A DNA stretch of 40,251 bases. It comes from Nitrospira sp. GTDB lineage: Bacteria; Nitrospirota; Nitrospiria; Nitrospirales; Nitrospiraceae. The notes beneath the pieces were generated by a model. That model saw only the letters and a list, made by a program, of their open reading frames with translations, searched no databases and was not told the DNA's origin. The stretch spans positions 1 through 40,251 of the forward strand of contig JAICUC010000003.1 in assembly GCA_025936075.1 (NCBI GenBank), read 5' to 3'. Numbering within the stretch: position 1 is the stretch's first letter; every line of letters starts with the position of its first letter. Positions 1-8,478 of this stretch are shown here, piece by piece. The position numbers were made by a program, and so were the translations under genes.

Positions 1-601
1 GCTGGGTTTGATGGCGGGCCTGGATCGACCGACCACTGGATCAATTCGGCTGGATGGAACCGACATCACGACCATGGGTGAAAGTCAGATGGCCCGGTTC
101 AGGCGCGAAAAGGTGGGCTATATCTTCCAATCGTTTCACCTCATCCCGACCCTGACGGCAATCGAGAACGTCGCCGTTCCATTGGAACTCAGCGGGTTGA
201 GTCGGGACGGTGATCGGGCTAGGGAATTGCTTGCTGCGGTCGGGCTGTCCGACCGCACGGAGCACTATCCGGTTCAGTTATCCGGGGGAGAACAACAACG
301 AGTCGCGGTGGCCCGGGCTTTTGCCTGTCGTCCACCTATCCTATTGGCGGATGAGCCGACAGGGAACCTCGACAGTTCTACCGGTGCCCACGTCATCGAG
401 TTGCTGCTCTCACTCCATCGCGATTATGGCACCACCCTCGTTCTCGTGACACATGACGCAACGCTGGCCTCGTCGATGCAGCGTGTCCTGTCGCTTCGCG
501 ACGGACGTCTGGAGTCCGATAGCATGCCTGCCTCGCCAAGTGCTGAACAGACTCTCCACGACCCGTTATCCTCCAATTCATTTCCTGTATTCGAACCATG
601 A
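1..601 (+). CDS. ABC transporter ATP-binding protein, LolD/YbbA-like (5' truncated by window)
   Basis: This is the ATPase subunit of an ABC exporter of the LolD/MacB/YbbA class, which powers lipoprotein or envelope-substrate movement by an FtsX-type permease. The frame is open from base 2, so the track start (TTG at 8) is only the window edge, and the Walker A segment lies outside. Visible are the Q-loop region ([19 protein letters not shown]), the ABC signature LSGGEQQR, Walker B plus D-loop ([12 protein letters not shown]) and the H-loop (LVTHD). The last ~25 residues are poorly conserved. Its stop overlaps the start of the permease gene in an ATGA, so the two are translationally coupled and surely form one transporter. 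The substrate is not visible; the LolD-like signature is family knowledge, the pairing is direct. Confidence 0.93.
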   Translation, partial: LGLMAGLDRPTTGSIRLDGTDITTMGESQMARFRREKVGYIFQSFHLIPTLTAIENVAVPLELSGLSRDGDRARELLAAVGLSDRTEHYPVQLSGGEQQRVAVARAFACRPPILLADEPTGNLDSSTGAHVIELLLSLHRDYGTTLVLVTHDATLASSMQRVLSLRDGRLESDSMPASPSAEQTLHDPLSSNSFPVFEP

Positions 602-3252
602 CTTCTTTCATATTCAACATGGCGTTGCGCGAGACACGCGCGGCATGGCGACACTTTCTCTATTTCTTGGTTTGTATTGCGATCGGCGTGGGCGCATTGA
701 CCGGAGTCTCTCTTTTCGGCACGCAGGTAGAACGGGCCGTCACCAAAGAAGCGCGCGGCCTTCTCGGAGGAGATCTTGAAATCCGACTCTCTCGCCTGAT
801 GAGCCCCAAAGGCCAGGAGGTTCTGGACTCGTTGAGCGATCGTGGAGTCGCTCTCACCCACGTCAGCGAGCTCGTCGCGATGGCCTCGAGAGCCGAATCA
901 TCCGGAAGCGGGCAGGCGACTCAAATCATTGAACTCAAAGCCGTCGAGCCTCAGTATCCGCTATATGGCACGCTCCGGCTGGAACCACAGGGCGACTTCG
1001 TGGACCTTCTTAGCCGGCAAACCAGCCGGTGTCCCGACCGGATCTGCTTTGGAGTCGTCGTGCAGGAGTCGCTCCTGATCCGAATGGGACTCAGGGAAGG
1101 GGATCCGCTCAAGATCGGGCAAGGTTTCTTCATCATCACCGGCGTGGTCAGGACGGAACCGGATCGCATGGCGAACGCCTTCAGTCTTGGTCCCCGAGTC
1201 CTGGTGTCCCGGGAAGGGCTTCACTCGGCTGAGCTGATCAAGGTGGGCAGCAGAATTCGTGAGCGATATCTCCTGAAAACTCCACACTCTATGACGCTTG
1301 AACCGCTGCTCTACGAGTTGAGAGAGCGACTTGCGCCGGACTCTGCCCGCGTGTCGAGTTACCGTGACGCACAACCACAATTGAAGCAGTCTTTGGAACA
1401 ACTGACCCGTTATTTGGGCTTGATCGGATTGACGGCGCTGTTTGTAGGAGGCCTGGGGGTTGCTACGTCGATCCATGCGTTTGTGCGGGAAAAATTGAAT
1501 ACGATCGCTGTCTTGAAGACGGTCGGAGCAGAGTCTCCCACGATCATCGGAACCTATGGGTTACAGGCGATGATCCTTGGGCTGGTCGGAAGTCTTGTCG
1601 GCCTCATGATCGGTGTGCTGCTCCACCAAGGATTCCCGAGGATGATTGCAGCCTTGATGACATCGGATCTTCTCGACCAATTGGGTTTTGCAACGAATGG
1701 AATGAATCTTACTCTGGCTCCTCTTGCGAAGGGGTTGGCATTGGGCATGCTGTCCACGCTGCTCTTTGCACTTTGGCCGTTGCTGACCATCCGTGACGTC
1801 AAACCGGCTCGAATCTTCCGCCGTGAGGTTGCTCCACTGAGCCCGGTGGCGCCACGGTGGGCGGCTTGGCGTGAGATTGACAGGGTCAAGATTCTTGTGT
1901 CGGTCGGGATCGGCTTGGGATTGGCGCTCTTGTCAGTGTGGCAGGCGAATTCATGGAAAATCGGCCTACTGTTTATCCTGGCCTTCGCTGTTGCAGTCCT
2001 GCTGTTGGGTGTGTCGGCACGCGGCCTGCTCATGGCACTGAAAAAATCGCCACGTCCTGAGCCTCTCGTCTTTCGTCAAGCGCTGGGCAACATCATACGC
2101 CCGGGTAGCCAGGCGGTGAGCATCACGATTGCGATCGGTATCGCCGCCATGGTTGTCACGACTGTGTCGCTCGTCGAACGTTCGCTCCTCGCACAAGTAG
2201 GTGACAATCGGCCGACCGATGCCCCGACGTTTTTCTTCATCGATATCCAACCTGATCAGGCAGAAGGGATGGCTGCTCTCCTCCGCCGACGCTCCAGTGA
2301 TCCAAGCCCTCGATTGACACCGCTGGTGCGGTCCCGGCTATCAGCCGTCAAGGGTGAGCCCGTGAAGTTCGAAGCCACGTCAGAGGAGGAAGAACAGAAA
2401 GAGAAAGCCGCCCAGAAGGAAGGACGGCGGAAGAAGTGGTACCTGACACGCGAATACGTCCTGACGTTCCTCCAGGACCTTCCCAAAGACAATAAGATTG
2501 TTCAGGGGGAGTGGTGGAAACCGGGACAAGTCTTTACCAAACCGCTGATTTCGATCGAGGAGGATGCGGCGAAGCAACTTGGTCTCACCGTCGGCGACAG
2601 CATCGAGCTCGACATCCAAGGAGTACCCGTCGCTGGGGAGGTCAGCAGCATTCGGCAAGTGGAGTGGGGAAATTTTTCCACGAACTTCTACATGATTTTT
2701 TCGCCGGGCGCCCTCGATGGCGCCCCTCATACCTATGTGGCCACGGCTCGCGTCGCGCCGTCCGAAGAGACGGCGTTACAGCAAGCGGTCGTCGCATCGT
2801 TCCCCAATGTGACGGCCATCAATATGGGCGACGTCCTCGCCAGTTTTGCCGGGGTGCTTGACCGGCTGTCCCTCGCCATCCGTGCCGTGGCGTTGTTCTG
2901 CGTTCTTTCAGGCGGTCTGGTGATGGCAGCGGCCTTGGCGGCGACGCGCTATCGGCGGTTGTACGAATCAGTCATTCTGAAAGCCCTGGGAGCCACTCGC
3001 AGTGTGATCGTGCGTACGTTTGCGACCGAGTATGCGCTGCTGGGGGCATTGGCCGGTCTGCTGGGATGCACATTGGCCAGCGCACTGTCCTGGGCAATCC
3101 TTGAGGCAGTGTTTGACCTTCCTTGGAGCCTCCAACCGGCCGTGCTGGTTACGGGCTTTACAGCCACGATCACACTCACCATGCTGGTCGGGTTTCTCGG
3201 CACGTATCGGATACTCGGTCAGCCGCCGTTGGCGGTGCTTCGCCAGGAATAA
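598..3252 (+). CDS. ABC transporter permease, FtsX family, YbbP-type double-domain (884 aa)
   Basis: Inner-membrane permease partner of the preceding ATPase. A first membrane helix lies near residues 20-42, followed by a MacB-like periplasmic domain. A first FtsX block of about three helices spans roughly 270-395, with more helices near 430-480 and 505-530. A second periplasmic domain follows, and a last FtsX block of three helices spans about 760-880. This duplicated FtsX layout and the length of about 850 aa fit the YbbP/LolC-like predicted permeases linked to lipoprotein or lysophospholipid-related export. The second periplasmic domain carries a strongly charged stretch (EEEEQKEKAAQKEGRRKKW) that looks like a lineage-specific insertion. 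Start ATG 598 overlaps the ATPase stop. No further exporter gene follows; the next gene is on the opposite strand. Confidence 0.93.
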   Translation: MTSFIFNMALRETRAAWRHFLYFLVCIAIGVGALTGVSLFGTQVERAVTKEARGLLGGDLEIRLSRLMSPKGQEVLDSLSDRGVALTHVSELVAMASRAESSGSGQATQIIELKAVEPQYPLYGTLRLEPQGDFVDLLSRQTSRCPDRICFGVVVQESLLIRMGLREGDPLKIGQGFFIITGVVRTEPDRMANAFSLGPRVLVSREGLHSAELIKVGSRIRERYLLKTPHSMTLEPLLYELRERLAPDSARVSSYRDAQPQLKQSLEQLTRYLGLIGLTALFVGGLGVATSIHAFVREKLNTIAVLKTVGAESPTIIGTYGLQAMILGLVGSLVGLMIGVLLHQGFPRMIAALMTSDLLDQLGFATNGMNLTLAPLAKGLALGMLSTLLFALWPLLTIRDVKPARIFRREVAPLSPVAPRWAAWREIDRVKILVSVGIGLGLALLSVWQANSWKIGLLFILAFAVAVLLLGVSARGLLMALKKSPRPEPLVFRQALGNIIRPGSQAVSITIAIGIAAMVVTTVSLVERSLLAQVGDNRPTDAPTFFFIDIQPDQAEGMAALLRRRSSDPSPRLTPLVRSRLSAVKGEPVKFEATSEEEEQKEKAAQKEGRRKKWYLTREYVLTFLQDLPKDNKIVQGEWWKPGQVFTKPLISIEEDAAKQLGLTVGDSIELDIQGVPVAGEVSSIRQVEWGNFSTNFYMIFSPGALDGAPHTYVATARVAPSEETALQQAVVASFPNVTAINMGDVLASFAGVLDRLSLAIRAVALFCVLSGGLVMAAALAATRYRRLYESVILKALGATRSVIVRTFATEYALLGALAGLLGCTLASALSWAILEAVFDLPWSLQPAVLVTGFTATITLTMLVGFLGTYRILGQPPLAVLRQE

Positions 3253-3283
3253 CCCGAATCATCGCGGAACCGAATAGTCACCA

Positions 3284-3790
3284 CTACCGCCTGGACGGCA
3301 ACAATTCGGGAAGCCATACATCGATAAGCTGGCGAATGCGCCGCTCATCGCTTCGACGGAGTTGAGTGAAACGCAGACCGATCGCGCCATCGGCTGACGA
3401 CCGCACCACGGCCTCCTCGATGGTAATCGGGAAGGAATCGTTGGAATGCTGAAATTCCAGCTCGAGCCGCGAGCCGATCGCCACCGGAGTCGTGGAACGA
3501 ATCCGGCATCCACGTATCGATAGATTCTCTATCACGCCTTCTTGTCCCGTCTCATCCGGGTACTTGGACCGGCGCGGCCTAAACCAGACCGGAAAGGAGA
3601 CTTCGACACGCTCGAAGCTGCGGCGGGGATTGGGCGTACGGCGCCCAAGAAATGTTCGAAAGCGGTCGGCGCAGAGCTGACACCGAAACGGATAAATCGT
3701 CAGTCCGCTCAGGAACACATCGGAAATGGATTTTCTGTGGGCGAGCCGGATTTTGCTCGCCCCGCACGCCGGACAGCGGAGATCGGACAT
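3284..3790 (-). CDS. Zinc-ribbon + PilZ domain protein (cyclic-di-GMP binding candidate)
   Basis: About 168 aa from the internal ATG giving MSDLRCPACG; the track start at 3844 adds 18 residues that are not zinc-ribbon-like. N-terminal half: two CxxC pairs (CPAC and CQLC, about 25 residues apart) typical of a zinc ribbon. C-terminal half: PilZ signatures, namely the RRSFERVEV stretch (RxxxR class) and NLSIRGCRI (the [D/N]xSxxG motif), which bind cyclic di-GMP in known PilZ proteins. It is therefore probably a cytoplasmic second-messenger receptor, but no output domain is visible beyond the ribbon. It converges with the permease gene (31-bp gap) and has no co-directional neighbour, so it is probably monocistronic. 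Target process unknown. Confidence 0.85.
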   Translation of the reverse strand: MSDLRCPACGASKIRLAHRKSISDVFLSGLTIYPFRCQLCADRFRTFLGRRTPNPRRSFERVEVSFPVWFRPRRSKYPDETGQEGVIENLSIRGCRIRSTTPVAIGSRLELEFQHSNDSFPITIEEAVVRSSADGAIGLRFTQLRRSDERRIRQLIDVWLPELLPSRR

Positions 3791-4412
3791 CGGATTTTCC
3801 AAATAGGGTGTCTTTGGATTGTAGCGGGACCCAACGCTCTCCACAACAGAGTGAATATGCGTATCGTGCTAATACGTACGTACGGCAATCGTTTTCGCTG
3901 TATCTCTTTTTTCTGATCAAGGATTGAGGGTCATACGTTGCACGATCATGTGGTGGAATCAAAGCAGGACCGGCACCGCTCTCTCGTTTACTCGTCAGAT
4001 CTGTATCCAATTGGTTCGATTCAGTATCTCGCAAGATACACTTATTCCACACAGCTATCCCAGCTACACGAAGTGAATCGATCCATAATTATATAAAAAG
4101 AACTGATAACTGCTTATCCGCACTATTCGCACGAATATTGCTCCCTCCCAATACCGGATGTCATGGAAGATCCATTGTTATTAGGCGCGCCGCTGGATCC
4201 TTTCCATGTTTCCAAGTTCTACATTTGGACAGATCGGTTTACAAAGACGTGCGTCTTAAATCCTTCCTACGTTACGCAAGGATGGACGCACTTAAGCCCC
4301 CCTCGGGAGAACCGTGGGGAAACTCATCACGATTAACAGGACCATTGCTTGAGGTAGGAATTATACGTTCAAACCTCAAATGAGGAGGATGGCCATAAGG
4401 AAGGAGAAAGCC
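3791..4412. other. Intergenic stretch (about 620 bp) with a leader hairpin, no supported gene
   Basis: AT-rich spacer between the PilZ gene and the secreted protein at 4413, both reading away from it. ORFs here (for example 4138-4383) lack ribosome binding sites and recognisable composition. The right half probably serves as promoter and long 5' leader of the 4413 gene; it contains the hairpin listed at 4249-4291. Confidence 0.6.
4249..4291 (+). promoter_or_regulatory. Two-part stem-loop in the 5' leader of the 4413 gene
   Basis: GTGCGTC (4249-4255) pairs with GACGCAC (4285-4291), and ATCCTT (4260-4265) pairs with AAGGAT (4278-4283). This makes a 7+6 bp stem with an asymmetric internal loop and a 12-nt terminal loop. 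It ends about 120 bases before the start of the secreted-protein gene. There is no match to a riboswitch class I can name and no T-run after it, so a cis-acting leader element is only a possibility. Confidence 0.35.
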
Positions 4413-4901
4413 ATGAACTCATATTATTCACATTCAGCATCAAATATCGAGTCCGGTGCTGGTACGCCCCGCCCGGTCCGAAGCCGTGCCTCGCAAGCAC
4501 TCGGCATGGCGGCGGTTGGAATTATTGTATCGCTTGGTATGGCTGGACAAGTCGGCGCAGGCGGCCTTGCTTGCGACGCGAATTTCAAAATTACGAATGA
4601 GAAAAGCAAAGCCGTCAAAGTCCTTTCGTTAATTTATCAGGTAGAGGGGAAAGAACACACGGAAGGACTCAGCAATAGGAAATTGTCTTCTGGAGAAGAC
4701 CATACATGGAAAAATCAATCTCTCGGCAAACTCGCCGAGCATAATGCGATGGAGAAGATTCGGATCGAATATCGGAACGACACAAGCGGCGAGGGGAAAA
4801 TCAGCTCCCCCTGGGGACCTGCTGTGAAGACCATCTGGTTTACGGAAGAAATCGCAGGTGACTGTACCAACAACAGAACCTACGAGTTAAGAATTCCTTA
4901 G
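4413..4901 (+). CDS. Secreted protein of unknown function (162 aa)
   Basis: Not recognised. Start ATG 4413 is preferred over the track start (4380) because AAGGAGAAAG lies just upstream at proper spacing. The N-terminus is long for a signal peptide: about 28 polar/basic residues, then a hydrophobic segment (ALGMAAVGIIVSLGMAGQ) ending GAGG near residue 50, so a cleaved signal or a single N-terminal anchor. The mature part is about 110 residues, hydrophilic and beta-rich in appearance, with only two cysteines (near residues 54 and 151) that could form one disulfide in the periplasm. It stands alone between divergent and convergent neighbours, with a long leader that suggests regulated expression. 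A strong hairpin follows the stop. Confidence 0.75.
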   Translation: MNSYYSHSASNIESGAGTPRPVRSRASQALGMAAVGIIVSLGMAGQVGAGGLACDANFKITNEKSKAVKVLSLIYQVEGKEHTEGLSNRKLSSGEDHTWKNQSLGKLAEHNAMEKIRIEYRNDTSGEGKISSPWGPAVKTIWFTEEIAGDCTNNRTYELRIP

Positions 4902-4915
4902 ACTCGTTTGAGCAT

Positions 4916-4951
4916 AGCCTGGCGGGAGGCTCTAGAGTATCCCGCCAGGCT
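4916..4951. terminator. Strong 12-bp hairpin, probable bidirectional terminator
   Basis: AGCCTGGCGGGA and TCCCGCCAGGCT are perfect inverted repeats of 12 bp around a 12-nt loop, located between the convergent secreted-protein gene and the M1 peptidase gene. There is no clear T-run on either side, so it may act as an mRNA 3'-end stabiliser or a Rho-assisted terminator. Confidence 0.7.
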
Positions 4952-5060
4952 CACTGCGGTCATTTCATTGTGCTGTTCCCAAGCCCCGCCCCTCTGAGAG
5001 AAAGCCGGCAGCTCAACCGGTAAAATGCGGCCACATCTTGCATGGGGAATTGTTTCTCGC

Positions 5061-7796
5061 CTACAGCGCGTTGGCGAACGCGGTTCCAAGCGTGCGTCCT
5101 TCCCGTTCACGAAATGCGACGGCAACACGAAGTTGTTCCAGATATTGGTCCAAAGTTTTCCCACCCAGATCGATCTTGCGAGTGGCAAAGAACGAGCGCA
5201 CGTCCTGTTCGAGTTCAGAAGTGGCGAGACCGACGATGCCTCCGCACATCCGCCTCAAGCCTTGTTTCGGGAACAGCCGATCCATCTGATCCCAATTCGC
5301 TTTGACAAAATCCCAAGCGAGTTCTCTGCCATACACATTCGTCAGCAATGCTCCGACGATGAAGGGAGCATCCTGAGTGCGGATCTCGCCGTTGATCGTG
5401 CGGGCCAATGTGCTCGCCAGGAGTTCCTTGTGCCGAAATGAGACCAACGAAAACAGGTACCGCCGTTCCTCCTGAGGGGTGGACGCGGTTCGGTAGAGCT
5501 CTAGGAATTCAGCGTACCGTGCCTCGTCTCCTGTATGGGCCAGAATGGCTACGAGAGCGGGCACGACATTCGAGTCGGCGGTAGCCGGATCTTTGCGGAA
5601 TCGCCGATACCGTTCCGTCGCCTCCTGTTGCGTGGCAACATCATTGCCAAGTTTTCCGAGTGCGCCGAGCAAGTCGCCTCGCAATTGTCGAATGAGATCC
5701 GATTCTCCGGACCTTGCATCCCATCCCAATTCGTCTATTGCCGGCTTTACGCCGGCCCTCACAAAAGTTTCCAAAGCTTCCCGATCTTCCGAGGAGATGA
5801 TCCTCTTCAAGAATGAGAACGAGTCCAGCAACACCGCCCAAACGTTCTTGTCCCGCTCATTTTTGAAATGGACGGTGAGTCGGAGGTATTCCGGCAGCGG
5901 CATGAGCCCGGCCACTGTGGTGGCCCACGTATCACTGATAAGGGCGAACCGTTCGATGGCCTCTAGACGATCAAGACCCTGATCGAGGAGCTGCTCTAGG
6001 AGCGAATTCCGGTAGCGGACGCGATAAAACCCATGTCCTCCTTCATTGACAAAGACGGAGGTGACACCAGCCGGTAGCCCGATAGTCATCTCCCGCTCTG
6101 TCAACAGGAGCCGACGGTGCTCCGTACGATTCCCGATGACCAGCCGAATCTGGACGGGAATCTGCCAGAGCTGCTCGGAGGCCGACGCTTGCGAGATATA
6201 GGTGAAACGTTGTTGTGAGAGCCGCAATTCTCGATGCCGTATTTCTGCCGTGACCAAAGGGAAGCCGGGTTGAAAGATCCAGCCGTTCATCAGCTCAGGC
6301 ACCGGTTGGCTGGCAACCGTGCCAAGAGCCGCCCACAGATCGTTCGTATCGGCATTGGCAAAGGCATGGGCGCGGAGGTACTGTCGCACACCGTCTCGGA
6401 AGACCGTGGGGCCTATATGTTGCTCCAACATCCGAAGGATCGACGCTCCTTTTTCATAGGTCAAAATGTCGAACATGGCATCGGCGTCCTTCGGAGCGTG
6501 AACAGGATATTCGATCGGCCGGGTGCTCACCAGTCCATCGACCGAGAACGCGGCCGCTCGCGCGACGCTGAAACTCTCCCAACGTTTCCATTCCGGTTTC
6601 CAGGCATCAACGGCCAGCATCTCCATGAAGGTCGCGAACGCCTCGTTCAGCCAGAGCCCGTTCCACCAGGACATGGTGACTAAGTCGCCGAACCACATGT
6701 GGGCGTTCTCATGGGCCACCACGTCGGCCACGCGCTCGAGCTCAGCATGGGTTCCGATCCGTCGATCCACGAGTAACGCCGTCTCACGGAACGTGATGGC
6801 GCCGAGGTTTTCCATTGCTCCAGACGCAAAGTCCGGGATGGCCACAAGGTCCAGTTTGTCTCCAGGATATGGAATGCCGTAGTAGTCCTCAAAAAACTTC
6901 AGCGACGCCACGGCAATATCTTGTCCGAACGGTGTGAGCGGTTGTTTCCCCGGGACCGTCCACAGCCGAAGGGATGTCTTGCCGACCCATACCGGCTCCG
7001 TTCCCTCCATACGACCCACCACGAAAGCCACGAGATAAGTCGACATCTTGATGGTGTCTGCAAACCGTACCAGTTTCTTGTTGCCTTCAAGAGACTCCGA
7101 TATGGCGGATGTGTTTGAGATGGCCGTGAGATCAGGATCGATCACGAGTGTAGTCGCGAAGACCGCCTTAAAATCCGGTTCGTCCCAACAGGGAAAGGCC
7201 CGGCGCGCATCGGTGGCTTCGAATTGCGTGGCCGCCAACGTCTGCGGTGTTCCTGAAGCATCCTTATATGTACTGCGATAGAAGCCGCGGAGCTGATCGT
7301 TCAGTTTGCCATGAAAGGAGAGATGCAGTCGCCATTCGCCAGGCTGGATCGGCTCATGGAAGGAAAGCCCGACCCGCTGTGTCTTTTGCTCCAATTCGAT
7401 AAGCGCCTTGAATTGCCGCTGATTCGCGTCCTCAGCCATCGCCGACTGAAGCACGAGATCGATTGCGTTCAACAGAATGGTCCGCGTGGTCTGTTTGACT
7501 GTGATCGTGATCGTCACATGGCCTGCGAACGTCGCGGCCGCGAGATCAGGTTCAAGCCGTAGGTCATAGCGTGTTGGGATCACGTGTCTCGGAAGCCGAT
7601 ACCGATCGTGGCTGCTTGGAACATCCTCAGGACTCATATCTTCACCTTGTGGCCTCGTGGTCGTGGTGGCCTCTGCGGATTTGGATGATGGTACGAGTGT
7701 ATACGCTATCGGGCCGATCAGAAGGAAGCAAGCCCGTCGGCCGAAATTCAATAGAGTTTCTCGTCTGCTGAACGAGCACTCATTTCCTTGGGACAT
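5061..7796 (-). CDS. M1 family zinc aminopeptidase with probable Tat signal (911 aa)
   Basis: Aminopeptidase N-type metalloenzyme that trims N-terminal residues from peptides. The exopeptidase motif GAMEN is at about 326-330. The zinc site is HENAH (H362, H366) with the third ligand in NEAF (E385), followed by the ERAP1-like helical C-terminal domain. The N-terminus reads SRRETLLNFGRR then a hydrophobic run (FLLIGPIAYTLV), a good twin-arginine signal (SRRxxL), so the enzyme is probably periplasmic or exported folded; ordinary PepN is cytosolic. The start ATG lies 17 bp inside the end of rpiA, so it is the last gene of the pgi-pgl-glk-rpiA operon. No good SD precedes it, consistent with translational coupling. 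Ending in MnmE-free spacer, it converges on the secreted-protein gene. Confidence 0.93.
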   Translation of the reverse strand: MSQGNECSFSRRETLLNFGRRACFLLIGPIAYTLVPSSKSAEATTTTRPQGEDMSPEDVPSSHDRYRLPRHVIPTRYDLRLEPDLAAATFAGHVTITITVKQTTRTILLNAIDLVLQSAMAEDANQRQFKALIELEQKTQRVGLSFHEPIQPGEWRLHLSFHGKLNDQLRGFYRSTYKDASGTPQTLAATQFEATDARRAFPCWDEPDFKAVFATTLVIDPDLTAISNTSAISESLEGNKKLVRFADTIKMSTYLVAFVVGRMEGTEPVWVGKTSLRLWTVPGKQPLTPFGQDIAVASLKFFEDYYGIPYPGDKLDLVAIPDFASGAMENLGAITFRETALLVDRRIGTHAELERVADVVAHENAHMWFGDLVTMSWWNGLWLNEAFATFMEMLAVDAWKPEWKRWESFSVARAAAFSVDGLVSTRPIEYPVHAPKDADAMFDILTYEKGASILRMLEQHIGPTVFRDGVRQYLRAHAFANADTNDLWAALGTVASQPVPELMNGWIFQPGFPLVTAEIRHRELRLSQQRFTYISQASASEQLWQIPVQIRLVIGNRTEHRRLLLTEREMTIGLPAGVTSVFVNEGGHGFYRVRYRNSLLEQLLDQGLDRLEAIERFALISDTWATTVAGLMPLPEYLRLTVHFKNERDKNVWAVLLDSFSFLKRIISSEDREALETFVRAGVKPAIDELGWDARSGESDLIRQLRGDLLGALGKLGNDVATQQEATERYRRFRKDPATADSNVVPALVAILAHTGDEARYAEFLELYRTASTPQEERRYLFSLVSFRHKELLASTLARTINGEIRTQDAPFIVGALLTNVYGRELAWDFVKANWDQMDRLFPKQGLRRMCGGIVGLATSELEQDVRSFFATRKIDLGGKTLDQYLEQLRVAVAFREREGRTLGTAFANAL

Positions 7797-8478
7797 GAAG
7801 GGTGCGAACGCCTTGGGGCGTACCGATGATCAAGACATGAGTCCGGCCGACAAAGAGACCGGTCTCCACCACACCGGGGATGAGATTCAGCGCTGTTTCC
7901 AATTCACCCGGCCGCTCGATGCGTTCGATGTGGATATCAACGATGAAATGACAATTCTCAGTCTTAAGCGGAACTCCGTTGCGCTCTCGTAACACGACGC
8001 GGCTGTCGGTGAGCGCTTCAATTTTGCGCGCAGTGCTGCCCCACCCAAAAGGAATGACTTCAACAGGCAGCGGGAAAGATCCTCCGAGCACCGATACTTG
8101 TTTGGTGTGATCGACCATCACGATGAATTGTTTGGCCGACGCCGCCACGATCTTTTCTTTCAAAAGCGCTCCGCCCCCGCCCTTGATCAAATTGAAGTCG
8201 GGATCGACCTGATCGGCTCCATCGATAGCCACGTCGATTTCCCACCGGTTCTCTGAATCGATAAGCGGAATGCCTGCTTGCGTCGCGAGCGCAGCCGTTT
8301 CCGTCGATGTCGGCACGCCACGCAGTTTCAAGCCTGACCGGACCTTGTCACCCAAGGCAACTATCATGTGTTTCGCAGTCGTTCCAGTCCCTAACCCGAC
8401 GACCATGCCGTCGCGGATGAATTCCACCGCCCTGAAGGCGGCGGCTTTTTTAAGACTGTCCAGACTTTCTGAGCTCAT
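7780..8478 (-). CDS. rpiA: Ribose-5-phosphate isomerase A
   Basis: Interconverts ribose-5-phosphate and ribulose-5-phosphate in the pentose phosphate and Calvin-type routes. At 232 aa it is of normal length. Visible are the phosphate-binding loop GLGTGTTAKHM (about 28-38), the substrate region DGADQVDPDFNLIKGGGGA with its catalytic Asp, and the KEKIVA stretch with the conserved Lys. The start overlaps the glk stop in an ATGA, and its own 3' end overlaps the M1 peptidase start by 17 bp, so it is the fourth gene of a coupled carbohydrate operon. Nothing is missing from the active site as far as can be read. Confidence 0.96.
   Translation of the reverse strand: MSSESLDSLKKAAAFRAVEFIRDGMVVGLGTGTTAKHMIVALGDKVRSGLKLRGVPTSTETAALATQAGIPLIDSENRWEIDVAIDGADQVDPDFNLIKGGGGALLKEKIVAASAKQFIVMVDHTKQVSVLGGSFPLPVEVIPFGWGSTARKIEALTDSRVVLRERNGVPLKTENCHFIVDIHIERIERPGELETALNLIPGVVETGLFVGRTHVLIIGTPQGVRTLHVPRK

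Noticed and set aside
3960-4140. A/T-rich stretch with TTATCCGCA-like sequence as possible oriC
   Set aside because: Only one near-match to a DnaA box and far from the origin-type genes.
4138-4383. 81-aa plus-strand ORF
   Set aside because: Lies in the leader of the secreted-protein gene, spans its hairpin, and has no SD.
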